Positions 46,486 through 55,794 of a DNA stretch of 64,000 nucleotides are shown piece by piece. Source of the stretch: JAOUEA01 sp963810945 (GTDB lineage: Bacteria; Actinomycetota; UBA4738; HRBIN12). The notes beneath the pieces are model-generated. The model was not told the DNA's origin and searched no databases. It saw only the letters and a list, made by a program, of their open reading frames with translations. The position numbers and the translations under genes are program-made. The stretch lies in contig CAWEPI010000014.1 of the NCBI GenBank assembly GCA_963810945.1, positions 283,102-347,101 of the forward strand. Reading direction: 5' to 3'. How positions within the stretch are numbered: position 1 is the first letter of the stretch; each line of letters starts with the position of its first letter.

Positions 46486-47322
46486 ATGCGGTTCGAAGGA
46501 CGGCGGGTGGTGGTGACGGGAGCCTCACGGGGCATCGGCCGCGGCATCGTCGATGCGTTCCTCGACGAGGGGGCCACGGTGCTGGCCACGGACGTGCTGG
46601 AGACCGGCCTCGGGGAGCTCACGGCGACCCACCCTGCGGCGGACCGCCTCGCGACGCACGTGGCCGACCTGCGTCAGGTCGCGGGGGCGCGCGGGGTCGT
46701 CGCCGCGGCGATCCGGGCGCTCGGCGGCCTCGACGTGCTGGTGAACAACGCGGGCGCCCAGCCCGACGGTCCCGCGCTCGATGTCACGGCGGACGCGTTC
46801 GACGCGACGTTCGCGGTGAACGTTCGCGCACCGATGCTCACGATGCAGGCGGCCTGCCGCCACTGGATCGATCGCGGTGCGGCCGGCACGATCGTGAACA
46901 TCGCCAGCGCGAACGCCTTCCAGAACGAGTCGCCCGAGTCGATCTACAACGCGTCGAAGGCGGCGCTGGTGGCGCTCACGAAGGCGTACGCGCACGAGAT
47001 GGGCCACCACGGCATCCGCGCGAACTGCGTCGCACCGGGCGAGACCGTCACCCCGGAGGCGGAGGCCGCCTGGACCGGTGATCCCGCCGAGCGCGAGCTC
47101 GAACGGCGCTACCTCGGGCGCATCCCGCTCCGCCACGCGGGCACGCCGCGCGACCAGGCGATGGCCGTGCTGTTCCTCGCGAGCGATGACGCGCGCTTCA
47201 TCAGCGCGCAGACGCTGATCGTCGACGGGGGTGAGCTAGGTGGCGGCGGTTGGTATGACGAGGCCGACGCCCCACCGCTGCCCGGCCCCGATGACCCGAT
47301 CACGGAGCGGCACCCCTCCTGA
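46486..47322 (+). CDS. SDR-family oxidoreductase
   Basis: An intact 278-residue short-chain dehydrogenase: cofactor motif VTGASRGIGRG at about 10-20, Asp after strand 2 (ATDVLE) favouring NAD, NNAGAQ, catalytic Ser in NIASANAF, YNASKAA as the Tyr-x3-Lys pair, and VDGGELGGGGWYDE near the end. ATG 46486 is preceded by GAGGGAGG. It lies 13 bp after the enolase-family gene and is probably co-transcribed. Its last 23 bases overlap the 3' end of grdA on the other strand. Confidence 0.85.
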   Translation: MRFEGRRVVVTGASRGIGRGIVDAFLDEGATVLATDVLETGLGELTATHPAADRLATHVADLRQVAGARGVVAAAIRALGGLDVLVNNAGAQPDGPALDVTADAFDATFAVNVRAPMLTMQAACRHWIDRGAAGTIVNIASANAFQNESPESIYNASKAALVALTKAYAHEMGHHGIRANCVAPGETVTPEAEAAWTGDPAERELERRYLGRIPLRHAGTPRDQAMAVLFLASDDARFISAQTLIVDGGELGGGGWYDEADAPPLPGPDDPITERHPS

Positions 47323-47796
47323 TCCGCTGAACCGCTACCGCTCCCGTCGGGCCCGCACGCATCGCCTCCTTCACCTCGTCGACGTCGAGGGTCATCGCGA
47401 AGAAGCCGATCTCTCGCTCGTAGACGGCGGCGTCGGCCTGCGTCCTTCACCTCGTCCTCGAACACGTGCAGCACGGGGAGTCCCAACTGGACCCCTGCCA
47501 ACGGACCCACCCAGGCCGGATCGCCGTCGCGGACGGTCTCGGCGGCCACCTCGACCGCCTCCGCGTCCGCCGGCGCCGAGCATCACCACGAGGTCTTCGG
47601 CGCCCCGCTCCTCGACGATCCGCTTGATCAGCGCCTGGTTCTCCGGGTCCATGGCACCCGACGCCGTTCAGACGAAGCACTCGGTGCGCACCTCGATCAC
47701 CTCGGCGCCCGCGCTGCGCGCCACCTCGGCGATCGCCTCGCCCGGCACGCTGTCGCGCTCGCCGAGCGCGATCACCCACTTGCCGCTGAGATCCAC
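47300..47796 (-). CDS. grdA: Glycine/sarcosine/betaine reductase selenoprotein A with UGA selenocysteine
   Basis: About 165 codons read through an in-frame TGA at 47668-47670 (codon 43). The sequence around it is RTECFV-U-TASGAMDPENQ, the redox-active CxxU signature of GrdA, in which Sec attacks the carboxymethyl group carried from protein B. N-terminus KWVIALGERDSVPGEAIAEV; later LVVMLGA, DGDPAWVGPLAGVQLGLPVL. The GTG at 47796 has GGAGGTGA upstream and is in frame with the TGA. Two one-base shifts lie near 47,575 and 47,430. Last gene of the grd operon. Confidence 0.88.
47643..47670 (-). promoter_or_regulatory. SECIS-like hairpin after the grdA UGA
   Basis: Six bases after the TGA (47670-47668), TCGGGT (47661-47656) can pair with ACCCGG (47648-47643) around a seven-base loop GCCATGG. 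Bacterial selenocysteine insertion needs a hairpin close behind UGA, within the coding sequence. The stem is short, so SelB recognition is an inference. Confidence 0.5.
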
Positions 47797-47883
47797 GTTG
47801 CCCTCACCTCCCTCCGTCTGATCGATCCGGTCCGTCGTCGTGGGGACGTCGCTGCCCTCGCAGATGCTCGGGGACCGGCGGGC

Positions 47884-48208
47884 CTACCGCCGGCGCACCC
47901 CGAGCAGTCGGACGATCGCCGCCTCGATCTGCTCGGGGGTCGTGCCCTTGCCCGTGAGCCGCTCGACCTCGACCCCGTCGCGCATCGTGAGGTACGCGGG
48001 CAGCCCCGCCACCCGCAGGTCGCGGCAGACCTTCCGGTTCTCGGGCGCGTTCACCTTGACGAACCGCACGGCTCGGGTGGATCTGCTCGAGCGCCTCGAC
48101 GGCCGGCATCAGGGCGATGCAGGGTCGGCACTGCGGACCCCAGATGTCGATGAGCACTTCCCCTTCTCGGACCAGTTCATCGAACGTCTCGACGGTCGCG
48201 TCGATCAT
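47884..48208 (-). CDS. Thioredoxin of the grd operon (one frame break)
   Basis: About 107 codons. The active site WGPQCRPC replaces the usual CGPC. Next come LMPAVEALEQIHP and, after a shift near 48,075, VRFVKVNAPENRKVCRDLRV (cis-Pro region AGLPAYLTMRDG) and LTGKGTTPEQIEAAI. ATG 48208 has GAGGAG upstream. In known glycine reductase operons a dedicated thioredoxin re-reduces the oxidised selenosulphide of GrdA, and this position fits that role. No thioredoxin reductase gene is next to it. Confidence 0.85.
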
Positions 48209-48218
48209 CGGGCTCCTC

Positions 48219-49537
48219 TCATGCCTCGAGGGTCACGGACGCGCCGTCCCAGAGCCGGGTCAGCCGGCCGAGGAACAGCGAGCCCTTCGCGATCAGCATC
48301 GTTCGGTGCAGGTCCCCGGTCCGCATCCGCGTCAGCGCATGCGGCAGCCACGGCACCGCGCTGGCGATGTGCCCCTGCGTGGGCGCGAAGCCCGGTAGCC
48401 CGTGGGCGCGCGCGAACCCCCCGATGTCGTGCCGCTCGAGCTCGCCTCGCACCACCCCGAGGCCGGCCAGCATCTTGTAGTTGCGGTCCGGCACGTCGCC
48501 GCCCCCCTGCGGTTGGGTGATCTCCGGGTTGTGGATCTCGGTCGCGTACGTACCCACGCCCGTGATCGGGATGCCGAGCGCGTCGAGCGGAGCACCGACG
48601 AGTGACTCGAGCTGGGCCTGGGGCGCAGCGCCGGCCTCGACCGGCATGCGACCGATCGGCGTCCGTCCGGATGATCGGGGCATCCGCGCCGTCGGCACGC
48701 TCCAGCAGCACCGCCATCCCCGCCAGGACATCCTCGAGCATGGGGAAGCCCTTCGCGAGCGCCCCTTCGAACTTCATGCCCAGCTTCGCGAGAGACCCAC
48801 CCGCCACGCACGACGACGCGTTCCTCGATCCCGGCCTCGATCAGCGCGGCCGCGAGCACGAGCGCGTGCACGGGTGCGGCGCAGAACGACTTCACGTCCA
48901 TCGGCGCTCGCGCGCGAGAGCCCACATGCCTCGGCGATCGCCTTCGCGACGTTGCCGCCCCCGCGCTGGTAGCGGTCGCCCGACCGCCTCCTCCCCGCAT
49001 CCGATCGCGTAGGTGATCGAGGCCGGGTCGACGCCCGTGCGAGCGAGCAGGTCCGCGAGCGCGTGCACGCCGCTGGCTTTCACCGCGAGGTTCTCGAGCA
49101 GGACGTCCGCCGAGAGCGACTCGTCGTCCGGCGTGGTCGCCGGCGAACGCGCCCACGACCTCACCGTCCTGGAAGAGGGCGAGCTCGCCCGGACCCGGAT
49201 CCGCGCCGGGCTGCATCAGCTCGAACTGGTCGACCGCGGCGAGCAGCTCGTAGAAGGCAGGTTGCGGCATCACCTCGCCGTGCTCGCCCCGGGTCGATGG
49301 CCCCTTCGACCGGGTGCCGCCACCACTCGCGCGGTCGTGTCCACAGGTCCTCGGGCCCGAGGGCCCCGATGAACACCTGGTTCGGCGGATAGGACACGGC
49401 CTCGTCGAAGGTGCGGAGCGCGGCGCCGAGCGCTTGCAGCTGCGCCGGTTCCCGACGGGGCTTCGAACCGTGGCGCACGAGGTCTGGCACGTGCTCGAGC
49501 ACGAACGACGCACCGGTGACCGCGGCCGTGGTGTCAC
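48219..49537 (-). CDS. grdC: Glycine/betaine reductase component C, beta-type subunit (frames broken)
   Basis: About 439 codons. Family hallmarks: VLEHVPDLVRHG, SYPPNQVFIGALGPEDL, LLENLAVKASGVHALADLL, SFCAAPVHALVLAAALI, SLAKLGMKFEGALAKGFPML, EIHNPEITQP, PGFAPTQGHIASAVPW and MLIAKGSLFLGRLTRLWDG. In glycine reductase, component C takes the acetyl group from GrdA and releases acetyl phosphate. The GTG at 49537 overlaps the grdB stop. Frame changes lie near 49,530, 49,300, 49,140, 48,985, 48,925, 48,805 and 48,665. The alpha subunit gene, grdD, is not in the window. Confidence 0.85.
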
Positions 49538-50832
49538 GGCCCGAGCTCCCAGACCGTCCGCGGCTCGACCTCGACTGCGAGCATCTCGAGCGCACGCCGG
49601 ATGAGGCCGCAGGCGCATCGCTCGCTCGTCGTCGGCAGCGAGCGAGGGATCCCCCGTGGGGTTCGTGATCGGCGACGCCGCGCAGGATGCGATTGGCCCC
49701 CACCATCTGCGCGATCGTCGGCAACGCCGTGATGAACACCGTCGGTATGCCCTCTCTCTCGAACTCCTTCGCCAGCGTTGCCCCGCAACGCGTGCCTGTT
49801 CCTCAGGTGCCGGTGAGGATCACCGCCCCGATCTCCGCCTCACGGAGTTCGGCCGCGATCTCCTGCCCGTGGCGTGCGGCGACGGCGACCGGGGTGTCGA
49901 CGCCGCTCGTGGTGTAGAAGCGGTCATGCACATGCCCGATGGCGCCCTCGCGCTCGAGTTCACGAACGGCATCGAGGGGCACGAGCCGGTTCGGGATCCC
50001 GGTTCGCGTACGAGGTGTCGAATCCCGCGTGGACCGACTCGAAGTCGCCGGGACCGAGCGTGTCGACGCCCGCGATCGGGTAGCGGAGCCAGACGTTCGC
50101 ATGCCGGGACGCCAGCCGATCCGGGTTCCCCTGGGGCACGCAGCCGGCCTCGGTCACGAGCGCGAGGCGCACGGAGCCGAGGTCGCTCACGGGCGGGGGA
50201 GGCTGGACAAGATCCACGCGCGGCGCGACCTCGGTTCGGACGTCGCCGGCGAGCTTGGCGAGCAGCAGGTCGATCGCGCGCGCGGCGCCGGTGCGCTCGG
50301 CCAGCACGTTCGCGCGGAGGCCTCTCGGCAGGTACCCCTCCTCCTCGGGCGCCCCGACCGGCTCGCCGGCGGCGAGCCGCGATCGCGAGCGACGCCACGA
50401 CCGGGCAGCGCCTCGCGCATCCCCGCCACGTTGGAACCCGTCGGGACACGATGTAGGCGGCGCCCTCGGCCGCGATCACGCCGGGCGAGTCGGGCGTCAT
50501 CGCGGCCACGACGGGGATGCCGCGCCGCCCGACCTCGCGCGCCAGCACGCCGCACGCGTAGCCGTAGCGACCCGACCCGAAGGACGGCCCGCAGACCAGG
50601 ACGTCGGGCTCGAGTTCCTCGAGCCAACCGAGCAGCGTGGCGAGCGCCTCCGCCTCGTGCTCGCCGAAGTAGTCGTCGCCGCACGCGAGGGTCACGTCGA
50701 CCGTGAGGCCCGGCAGCGGCGAGCCCGCGCCCGGGACCCTGCGGCTCCGTCGAGCCGCACGGGCTCGTGGCCGGCGGCCTCCTCGCCGCCGAGGCCGGCG
50801 AAGAACTGGTTGAGGTAGTGCACGACCGTCAT
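49534..50832 (-). CDS. grdB: Glycine/sarcosine/betaine reductase selenoprotein B with UGA selenocysteine
   Basis: About 433 codons, the normal length. N-terminus VVHYLNQFFAGLGGEE; then CGPSFGSGRYGYACGVLARE, ALVTEAGCVPQGNPDRLAS and HDRFYTTSGVDTPVAVA. The selenocysteine region is AVILTGT-U-GTGTRCGATLAKE with TGA at 49803-49805, followed by VGANRILRG. This matches the UGTxTRCGA signature of protein B subunits that bind the substrate and form the carboxymethyl-Sec link. Frame changes occur near 50,745, 50,440, 50,390, 49,995, 49,620 and elsewhere. ATG 50832 and the stop overlap neighbours. Confidence 0.88.
49775..49805 (-). promoter_or_regulatory. SECIS-like hairpin after the grdB UGA
   Basis: Eleven bases after the TGA (49805-49803) comes a perfect seven-pair stem, GCGTTGC (49791-49785) and GCAACGC (49781-49775), with a GGG loop. 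It lies fully in the reading frame and is a good candidate for the selenocysteine insertion element. Confidence 0.6.
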
Positions 50833-52054
50833 GCCGGCACCGCCGTCCAGCGCGCGTCGCCCGTCTGCACCAACCCGCCGAGGTAGTGCACGGCGGGGAC
50901 GCGCTCGCCGGACCGCGCGCCCTCGCTCGCCGCCGATGACGCGATCGGGGGTCCAGGCCTCGACGAGCTCGTCCTCGTTGCCGGTGCTGACGAGGCAGTC
51001 GGCCTCCGGCACGTGATCGGTGAGCCCGCCGTTGGTCTCGCAGACCAGCGGCCACCGTGCGCGATCCCCCGTCGCTCGCACGCCGCCACGGTGAGCATCG
51101 TGTCGGTGTGGGAGTTGCCCGAGGAGAACGTCGTGCAGATCACGCCGTCGGCGCCCAGCGAGGCCGCGAGCGCGGCCGAGGCCTCCGCAGCGCGGCGCTT
51201 CTGTTCGGCGCCGTCGAGGTAGCCGGGCGCGAGGACGATGCCGGCGAAGCGCAGCCGCTTCCCGTGCTCGGCCTGCGAGCCGCCGAACGAGCGCGTGTCC
51301 TGGTAGACGGCCGTCACGTTGCGCACCCCCGGCCAGTCGTAGGCGCCGTTCGTGAGGCGACCCGTAGAACAGCGCCGCGGGGTCGATCACGCCGCGGCTC
51401 GAGGTCGCGGAGCGGGATCACGTCGAAGAACGTGTCCAGGAGCGGACCCTCCGACGCCACCTGCAGGATCAGGGCGACGCCGGCGAGGGAGGCGTCCACG
51501 GGCGGCAACGGCACCGATCGTGCGGCGTGGTCCGTTGGGCGCCGACGCCCACGGTCGGGGCGGCGAGCGCGCGACGAGATCGCCGCGCCCGTCGCGCGAA
51601 CGACGCCGGTCGGCCTCGGCGACGGCGATGCCGGGTACCGGCACGCAGCGCAGGACGATGTTCGGTGGTGGCCCCCCACGGGCTGCGGTCGGCGCCGGGT
51701 CCCGCCATGTCGACGAGCGAGTCGGGTAGCTCGTCGGCCTCCGTGTACCCCGCTGCGGCCCAGTCGCACACCGAGCCAGCACCGCGACGCCGTCGAGACG
51801 ATGGATGCCGCGCACTCGCCCGGCTCGTCGACGGACGGGCAGCACGACATCCAGGACGTTCGAGATGCGGACGGCGATCGCCGGGACGGACGACCTCGAC
51901 CGTGGCCTCCGCCAGCGCCGGTTCCCCGGCTCCGACCGCGAGCTGCGGTAGCGACACGCGTCAGACGCCGGTCGCTCCACCCTGTCTGGGTCCCCTCGAC
52001 GACCTCGTCGACCGCGAACGTCGCGATCTCGAGATCAGCGAGCGTGGATACCAA
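50829..52054 (-). CDS. grdE: Reductase component B, GrdE/GrdG-like proprotein (frames broken)
   Basis: About 408 codons. N-terminus LADLEIATFAVDEVVEGTQ; DWAAAGYTEADELPDSLVD; VDASLAGVALILQVASEGPL; then TAVYQDTRSFGGSQAEH, ASLGADGVICTTFSSGNSHT and VSTGNEDELVEAWTPDRVIG. The C-terminal half matches GrdE-type proproteins. In GrdE a Cys is cleaved to a pyruvoyl group that holds glycine as a Schiff base. In the matching stretch here (FYGSLTNGAYDWPGVRN after removing one base) there is no Cys. TTG 52054 may be leaderless behind TAGACT. Many one-base breaks between 51,980 and 51,060. Confidence 0.75.
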
Positions 52055-52056
52055 GT

Positions 52057-52070
52057 GGTCGACAGTCTAC
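52057..52070 (-). promoter_or_regulatory. GntR operator site 3 (grd operon)
   Basis: On the minus strand GTAGACTGTCGACC, which fits GTNNACYGTNNACC with two changes from the site at 57421. It ends three bases from the TTG start of grdE and covers a possible -10, TAGACT. Binding would block transcription start. Confidence 0.5.
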
Positions 52071-52119
52071 CGGGGATCGCGGGGTGGGGGAAGTCCTCGG
52101 TTGGGGTGCGCGCCGATCC

Positions 52120-52965
52120 TCAGCCGATCGACGGGTAGTGGAGCGGGGCACCCGCGACGCCGACGTCCCCGAGGGAAAGGAACGTGTCTCCGACGTTGGC
52201 CACCACGACCCGGTCGAGCGACGGGCCGACCCAGGCCAGGTTCGTCGGCGCATCGAACGTCGACGCGAGGTGATCGTCGACCGCAAGCTCGACCCCTCCG
52301 TCCGGCGAGACCCGCAGCAGCCCGTCCGGGCGGTACAGCGTCACCCAGTACGCCTCGTCGGCCGCAAGCGCCACGCCGTCGGGATCGGTGTCGGGGAAGA
52401 CGGCGACCGGCTCCGGCGTGCCGGCCGACCCGTCGGGCTCGATCGGGACGCGGACGAGTCGCTGCTCCTGGGCCTCCACGACGACCAACGCCGCCCCGTC
52501 GGATGTGACCAGCGCCCCGTTCGGATACCCCGGCACCGCGTCGCTCCATCGCTCGACGCCGCCGCCCGAGGGGGAGATACGGAGGATCTCCGGGTCCCCA
52601 TCCTCCCCCGAGCACGTCACGTAGAGGTAACCGTCGGGGCCGAACGCGGCGACGTTGGGCGTGTCCATGTCGGCGCCGCCGACCCCCCGTGCGTAGGTGG
52701 TCACCGCTCCCGATGCCGGGTCCCAGCACGCGATCTCTCCCTTCCCCGCGTCGCACGCGTACACGCGACCGTTTCCGTCGACGGCGATCCCCAGCATCGA
52801 TCCGCCGCTCGACCCCACGAGGGAGACGGAGCCGTCGAGCGTCACGGCGTAGATCTCGCCGCCCTCCCCTCCCGCGTACACGCGTCCGTCGATCGGGTTC
52901 CATGCGACGCCCTCCGGGTGGTTGAGCCCCTCGGCGAGTTCGCCGAATCGCTCGAGGGGGATCAC
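52120..52965 (-). CDS. SMP-30/gluconolactonase-like beta-propeller protein
   Basis: An intact 281-residue propeller with repeated blades: HPEGVAWNPIDGRVYAGGE, LGIAVDGNGRVYACDAGKG, PNVAAFGPDGYLYVTCSG, PDGVALAADEAYWVTLYRPD and APTNLAWVGPSLDRVVVANV. These are the metal- and substrate-facing repeats of the SMP-30/lactonase family, which opens sugar lactones or similar esters. GTG 52965 overlaps the aminotransferase stop. It is last in the operon beginning at 57396. Confidence 0.8.
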   Translation of the reverse strand: MIPLERFGELAEGLNHPEGVAWNPIDGRVYAGGEGGEIYAVTLDGSVSLVGSSGGSMLGIAVDGNGRVYACDAGKGEIACWDPASGAVTTYARGVGGADMDTPNVAAFGPDGYLYVTCSGEDGDPEILRISPSGGGVERWSDAVPGYPNGALVTSDGAALVVVEAQEQRLVRVPIEPDGSAGTPEPVAVFPDTDPDGVALAADEAYWVTLYRPDGLLRVSPDGGVELAVDDHLASTFDAPTNLAWVGPSLDRVVVANVGDTFLSLGDVGVAGAPLHYPSIG

Positions 52966-54314
52966 CCCAGCGCCTCCGCGATCGACTCGTCGAGGATGTG
53001 GAGCACGGTGCCCATCACGTCGACCGGCATCGTGAGCGACGGTTGGATGTTGAGCGAGGTCGTCGACGGGTCGAGCAGGAGGCCGCGCCGGACGCACCCG
53101 GCGGCGACGCGCCCTTGCAGCTCGAGATCCCGCTCCTTCGTCTCCGGGTCGCGCACGAACTCGACGGCCATGAAGCAGCCGATCGCGCGCACGTCCCCGA
53201 TCGCCGGATAGCGGTCGGCCATATCCCGCAACCCCTCGAGGCCGGCTTCCTCCAGGGCCATCACGTTCTCCAGCACGGGCTCACGCGCGAACACGTCCAG
53301 CGTGGCGAGCGCCGCGGCGCATGCGGCCGGGAGCCACGACCAGGTCGATCCGGTGGACACGTCGTCGAAATCCATCGCCGCCTCGGTGCCCAGGAGCGCG
53401 CCGATGGGCATCACGCCCCCGCCCATCGACTTGCCCAGCGCCATCAGATCGGGCGCCACGCCGAAGCGCTCGACGGCGAACATCGTGCCGGCGCGCCCGA
53501 ACCCCGTCTTCACCTCGTCGACGCAGAGCAAGAGCTCGAACTCCCGGCAGAGGTCGGCGAGTGCCGGCCAGAACGTCGCAGGTGGCGCCACGCATCCGCC
53601 GGAGCCCATCACGGGCTCGATCACGAACCCGGCGACCTCCCGGGGATCGATCGCATGATGCAGGAGGTGATCGCGGATGTAGTCCACCGTGCCGTCGCCC
53701 GTGCCGCCGGGCCGCGCTGCGAACGGCGAGCGGTAGGGATTCGGATAGGGGACGTGGGCGAACCCCGGCATCAGCGCGCGGTAGCCGAAGGACAGATCGC
53801 TCGTCTCGGCGCCGATCGCCCCTGCGGTGCCGGCCTCTCCGTGGTAGCCGCCCATGAACCCGATCACGATCGGGCGGCCGGTGGCCCGGCGCATGAACCG
53901 CACGGCGGTCTCGACCGCCTCGGTCCCGTTCAGCGCGATGTCCACGCGGGAGAGGTTGCCGGGCGCGAGCGCGATCAGGCGCTCGGCGAGCGGCAGCACG
54001 TACTCGTGGGAGTAGTAGTGCGTGTCCTCGTTGCCGTAGCGGCGCAGGGCCTCCACGGCCGCCTCCGTGATGTCGGCTCGTGCCGCGCCGACGGGCACCG
54101 AGGCCATCCCGCTGATGCAGTCGAGGTAGACGTTGCCGTCGACATCCTCGACCTCGTAGCCCGACTTCCGGCAGATGACGAACGGACCCACCTCCTCGGC
54201 CAGCCCGCGGTACAGGACCGCGGACTGACGTCGGAGGATGTCGAGGGTCTTCGGACCCGGCGGTGGCGCCACGATCTTGGGGACGGATCCCTCGCGAGCG
54301 GCGTCCTCGCTCAC
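52962..54314 (-). CDS. Class III (PLP) aminotransferase
   Basis: An intact 450-residue enzyme. Segments: CISGMASVPVGAARADI, ALNGTEAVETAVRFMRRATG, GFMGGYHGEAGTAGAIG, FVIEPVMGSGGCVAPP, LCVDEVKTGFGRAGTMFAVE, PLP-Lys in LMALGKSMGGGVMPIGAL, and STGSTWSWLPAACAAALATL. It resembles 4-aminobutyrate and other omega-aminotransferases but has a long N-terminal part. GTG 54314 overlaps the PhoX-family stop (GTGA). Substrate unknown; it sits with an FAD oxidoreductase and a propeller lactonase-like protein. Confidence 0.85.
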   Translation of the reverse strand: MSEDAAREGSVPKIVAPPPGPKTLDILRRQSAVLYRGLAEEVGPFVICRKSGYEVEDVDGNVYLDCISGMASVPVGAARADITEAAVEALRRYGNEDTHYYSHEYVLPLAERLIALAPGNLSRVDIALNGTEAVETAVRFMRRATGRPIVIGFMGGYHGEAGTAGAIGAETSDLSFGYRALMPGFAHVPYPNPYRSPFAARPGGTGDGTVDYIRDHLLHHAIDPREVAGFVIEPVMGSGGCVAPPATFWPALADLCREFELLLCVDEVKTGFGRAGTMFAVERFGVAPDLMALGKSMGGGVMPIGALLGTEAAMDFDDVSTGSTWSWLPAACAAALATLDVFAREPVLENVMALEEAGLEGLRDMADRYPAIGDVRAIGCFMAVEFVRDPETKERDLELQGRVAAGCVRRGLLLDPSTTSLNIQPSLTMPVDVMGTVLHILDESIAEALG

Positions 54315-55783
54315 AGGCCCAGGCTCGCCCAGTCGCCCGTGATGGCGCACGTGATGCCCGGGACCTGGATGTTCACGAACAGCCACGTGCCGTCCGGGCT
54401 GAACCGCGGGCCTGCGAACTCCGAATACGCGAGGCCGTCGGCGATCGAGTAGTCGTCGTCCGGCACGTACGGGTCGTAAAGCTTCCCCGACGCGTCGATG
54501 ATCGACAGCCGCATGGGCACCAGGTTCCGGGCGACGTTCACGATCGTCCCGTCGCCCCTGAGGCCCCTCACGTAGCTCACGTTCTCCTTCCCGTCTTCAG
54601 CGATCACCACGCCGTCCCCCGGGCTCGTGCACAGGTTGTCCGGCCCGTCGAGCACCTTGCGATCGGTCGACTCGAAGAGCAGCTCCAGCTCGCCTTCCTC
54701 ATCGAGGTCGCCGATGTTCTTGGTCGGCGTGTACTTCCAGATCTGCCCGAGCTCGGCGTCGCCGCCGTCGGAGGAATCGAACACGGCGCTGTTGCCGACC
54801 ATCGTGCAGCCCTCACCGCTCAGGAAGCGGGCGGCCCCGCGCATGCGCGCGAGTCGTTGGACCGTGGCGGGATGGGACTCCGCCTCCGGCCGATCGGGAT
54901 CGGGGATCTTCACCCAGTCCACCGGCAGCACCTCGCCCACGGTCTGCCCCCTGACCGTGTTGTAGCGCGGCCTGCCCTTGATCCGCAATGCCTGCAGGGT
55001 GCCGTGCCGCAGCCGGCCGTAGGTGTCGGCCACGAAGCGATAGAAGCAGTCGGGGTTGTCGTCCTCCGTGAGGTAGACGACACCGGTGTCCGGATCGACG
55101 GCAGCCGCCTCGTGCACGAACCGACCCATGGCCCTGATCGGCTCGACCGGTGCGGATCCGTCGCTCATCGCGTCGACCTCGAAGACGTATCCGTGCGGCT
55201 TGCGCCGATCCGAGGACGTGCCGATCGTGGTCTCCTCGCACGAGAGCCAGGTGCCCCACGGCGTCGCGCCTCCTGCGCAGTTGCTGTCCATGCCGTTAGC
55301 GCTGACGAAGCTCTCGATGAGGTCGGCGTTGTGGTCCAGGACGAGGGTCGTGGTGCAACCCGGCCCCTTGCGATCGTACGCGGACCCGTGGCGCCCCACG
55401 ACCGAGCCTCGTTCGACGTCGTTGCCGTCCCCGAGTTCGTGGTTGCGGACGATGCGCATCCCCGCGCCGTCGGGGAAGACCCCCATGCCGTCGGGGATGG
55501 GTGGGGTGGTGAAGCCGTCCTGCATGGGGGATCCGAACGCTCCGAACGTCTTGTAGCTGAACCCCGGGGGAAGGGCGAGCTCGGGCCCCGCCACGACGAG
55601 ACCTCCGCCGACCGGGGCCCCCTTGCGTCCCACGGGGGGCGCCAGGCCGCTCGAGCCGCGTGCCATCGCCGGGGCGACCGCCCCGAGTCCGGCCGCAAGG
55701 CCGGCCGCCCCCGCGGCGGAGGCCTTCAAGAACTCCCTGCGTCCGATGCCGTGCTTCGTGGAGCGTGCTCGCCGACGTGCCAT
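54311..55783 (-). CDS. Tat-exported PhoX-family (DUF839) protein
   Basis: An intact 490-residue protein. Twin-Arg signal GIGRREFLKASAAGAAGLAA, then a propeller-like domain: VGGGLVVAGPELALPPGFSY, MRIVRNHELGD, GGATPWGTWLSCEETT, VYLTEDDNPDCFYRFV, ARFLSGEGCTMVG and NLCTSPGDGVVIAEDG. PhoX enzymes are calcium/iron phosphatases; the acidic metal-binding segments (SCEETT, TEDDNPD) are present. The ATG at 55783 has AGGAGGG seven bases upstream. It lies 11 bp after the FAD oxidoreductase stop. Confidence 0.85.
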   Translation of the reverse strand: MARRRARSTKHGIGRREFLKASAAGAAGLAAGLGAVAPAMARGSSGLAPPVGRKGAPVGGGLVVAGPELALPPGFSYKTFGAFGSPMQDGFTTPPIPDGMGVFPDGAGMRIVRNHELGDGNDVERGSVVGRHGSAYDRKGPGCTTTLVLDHNADLIESFVSANGMDSNCAGGATPWGTWLSCEETTIGTSSDRRKPHGYVFEVDAMSDGSAPVEPIRAMGRFVHEAAAVDPDTGVVYLTEDDNPDCFYRFVADTYGRLRHGTLQALRIKGRPRYNTVRGQTVGEVLPVDWVKIPDPDRPEAESHPATVQRLARMRGAARFLSGEGCTMVGNSAVFDSSDGGDAELGQIWKYTPTKNIGDLDEEGELELLFESTDRKVLDGPDNLCTSPGDGVVIAEDGKENVSYVRGLRGDGTIVNVARNLVPMRLSIIDASGKLYDPYVPDDDYSIADGLAYSEFAGPRFSPDGTWLFVNIQVPGITCAITGDWASLGL

Positions 55784-55794
55784 TGGTTGCCCTC

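Noticed and set aside
47668..47670. In-frame TGA in grdA (and at 49803-49805 in grdB) as a sign of pseudogenes
   Set aside because: Both fall exactly at the conserved selenocysteine positions, with the flanking motif intact on both sides and a hairpin behind.
37900..52054. Programmed frameshifting as an explanation for the frame changes
   Set aside because: There are far too many, in unrelated genes, without a common slippery sequence.
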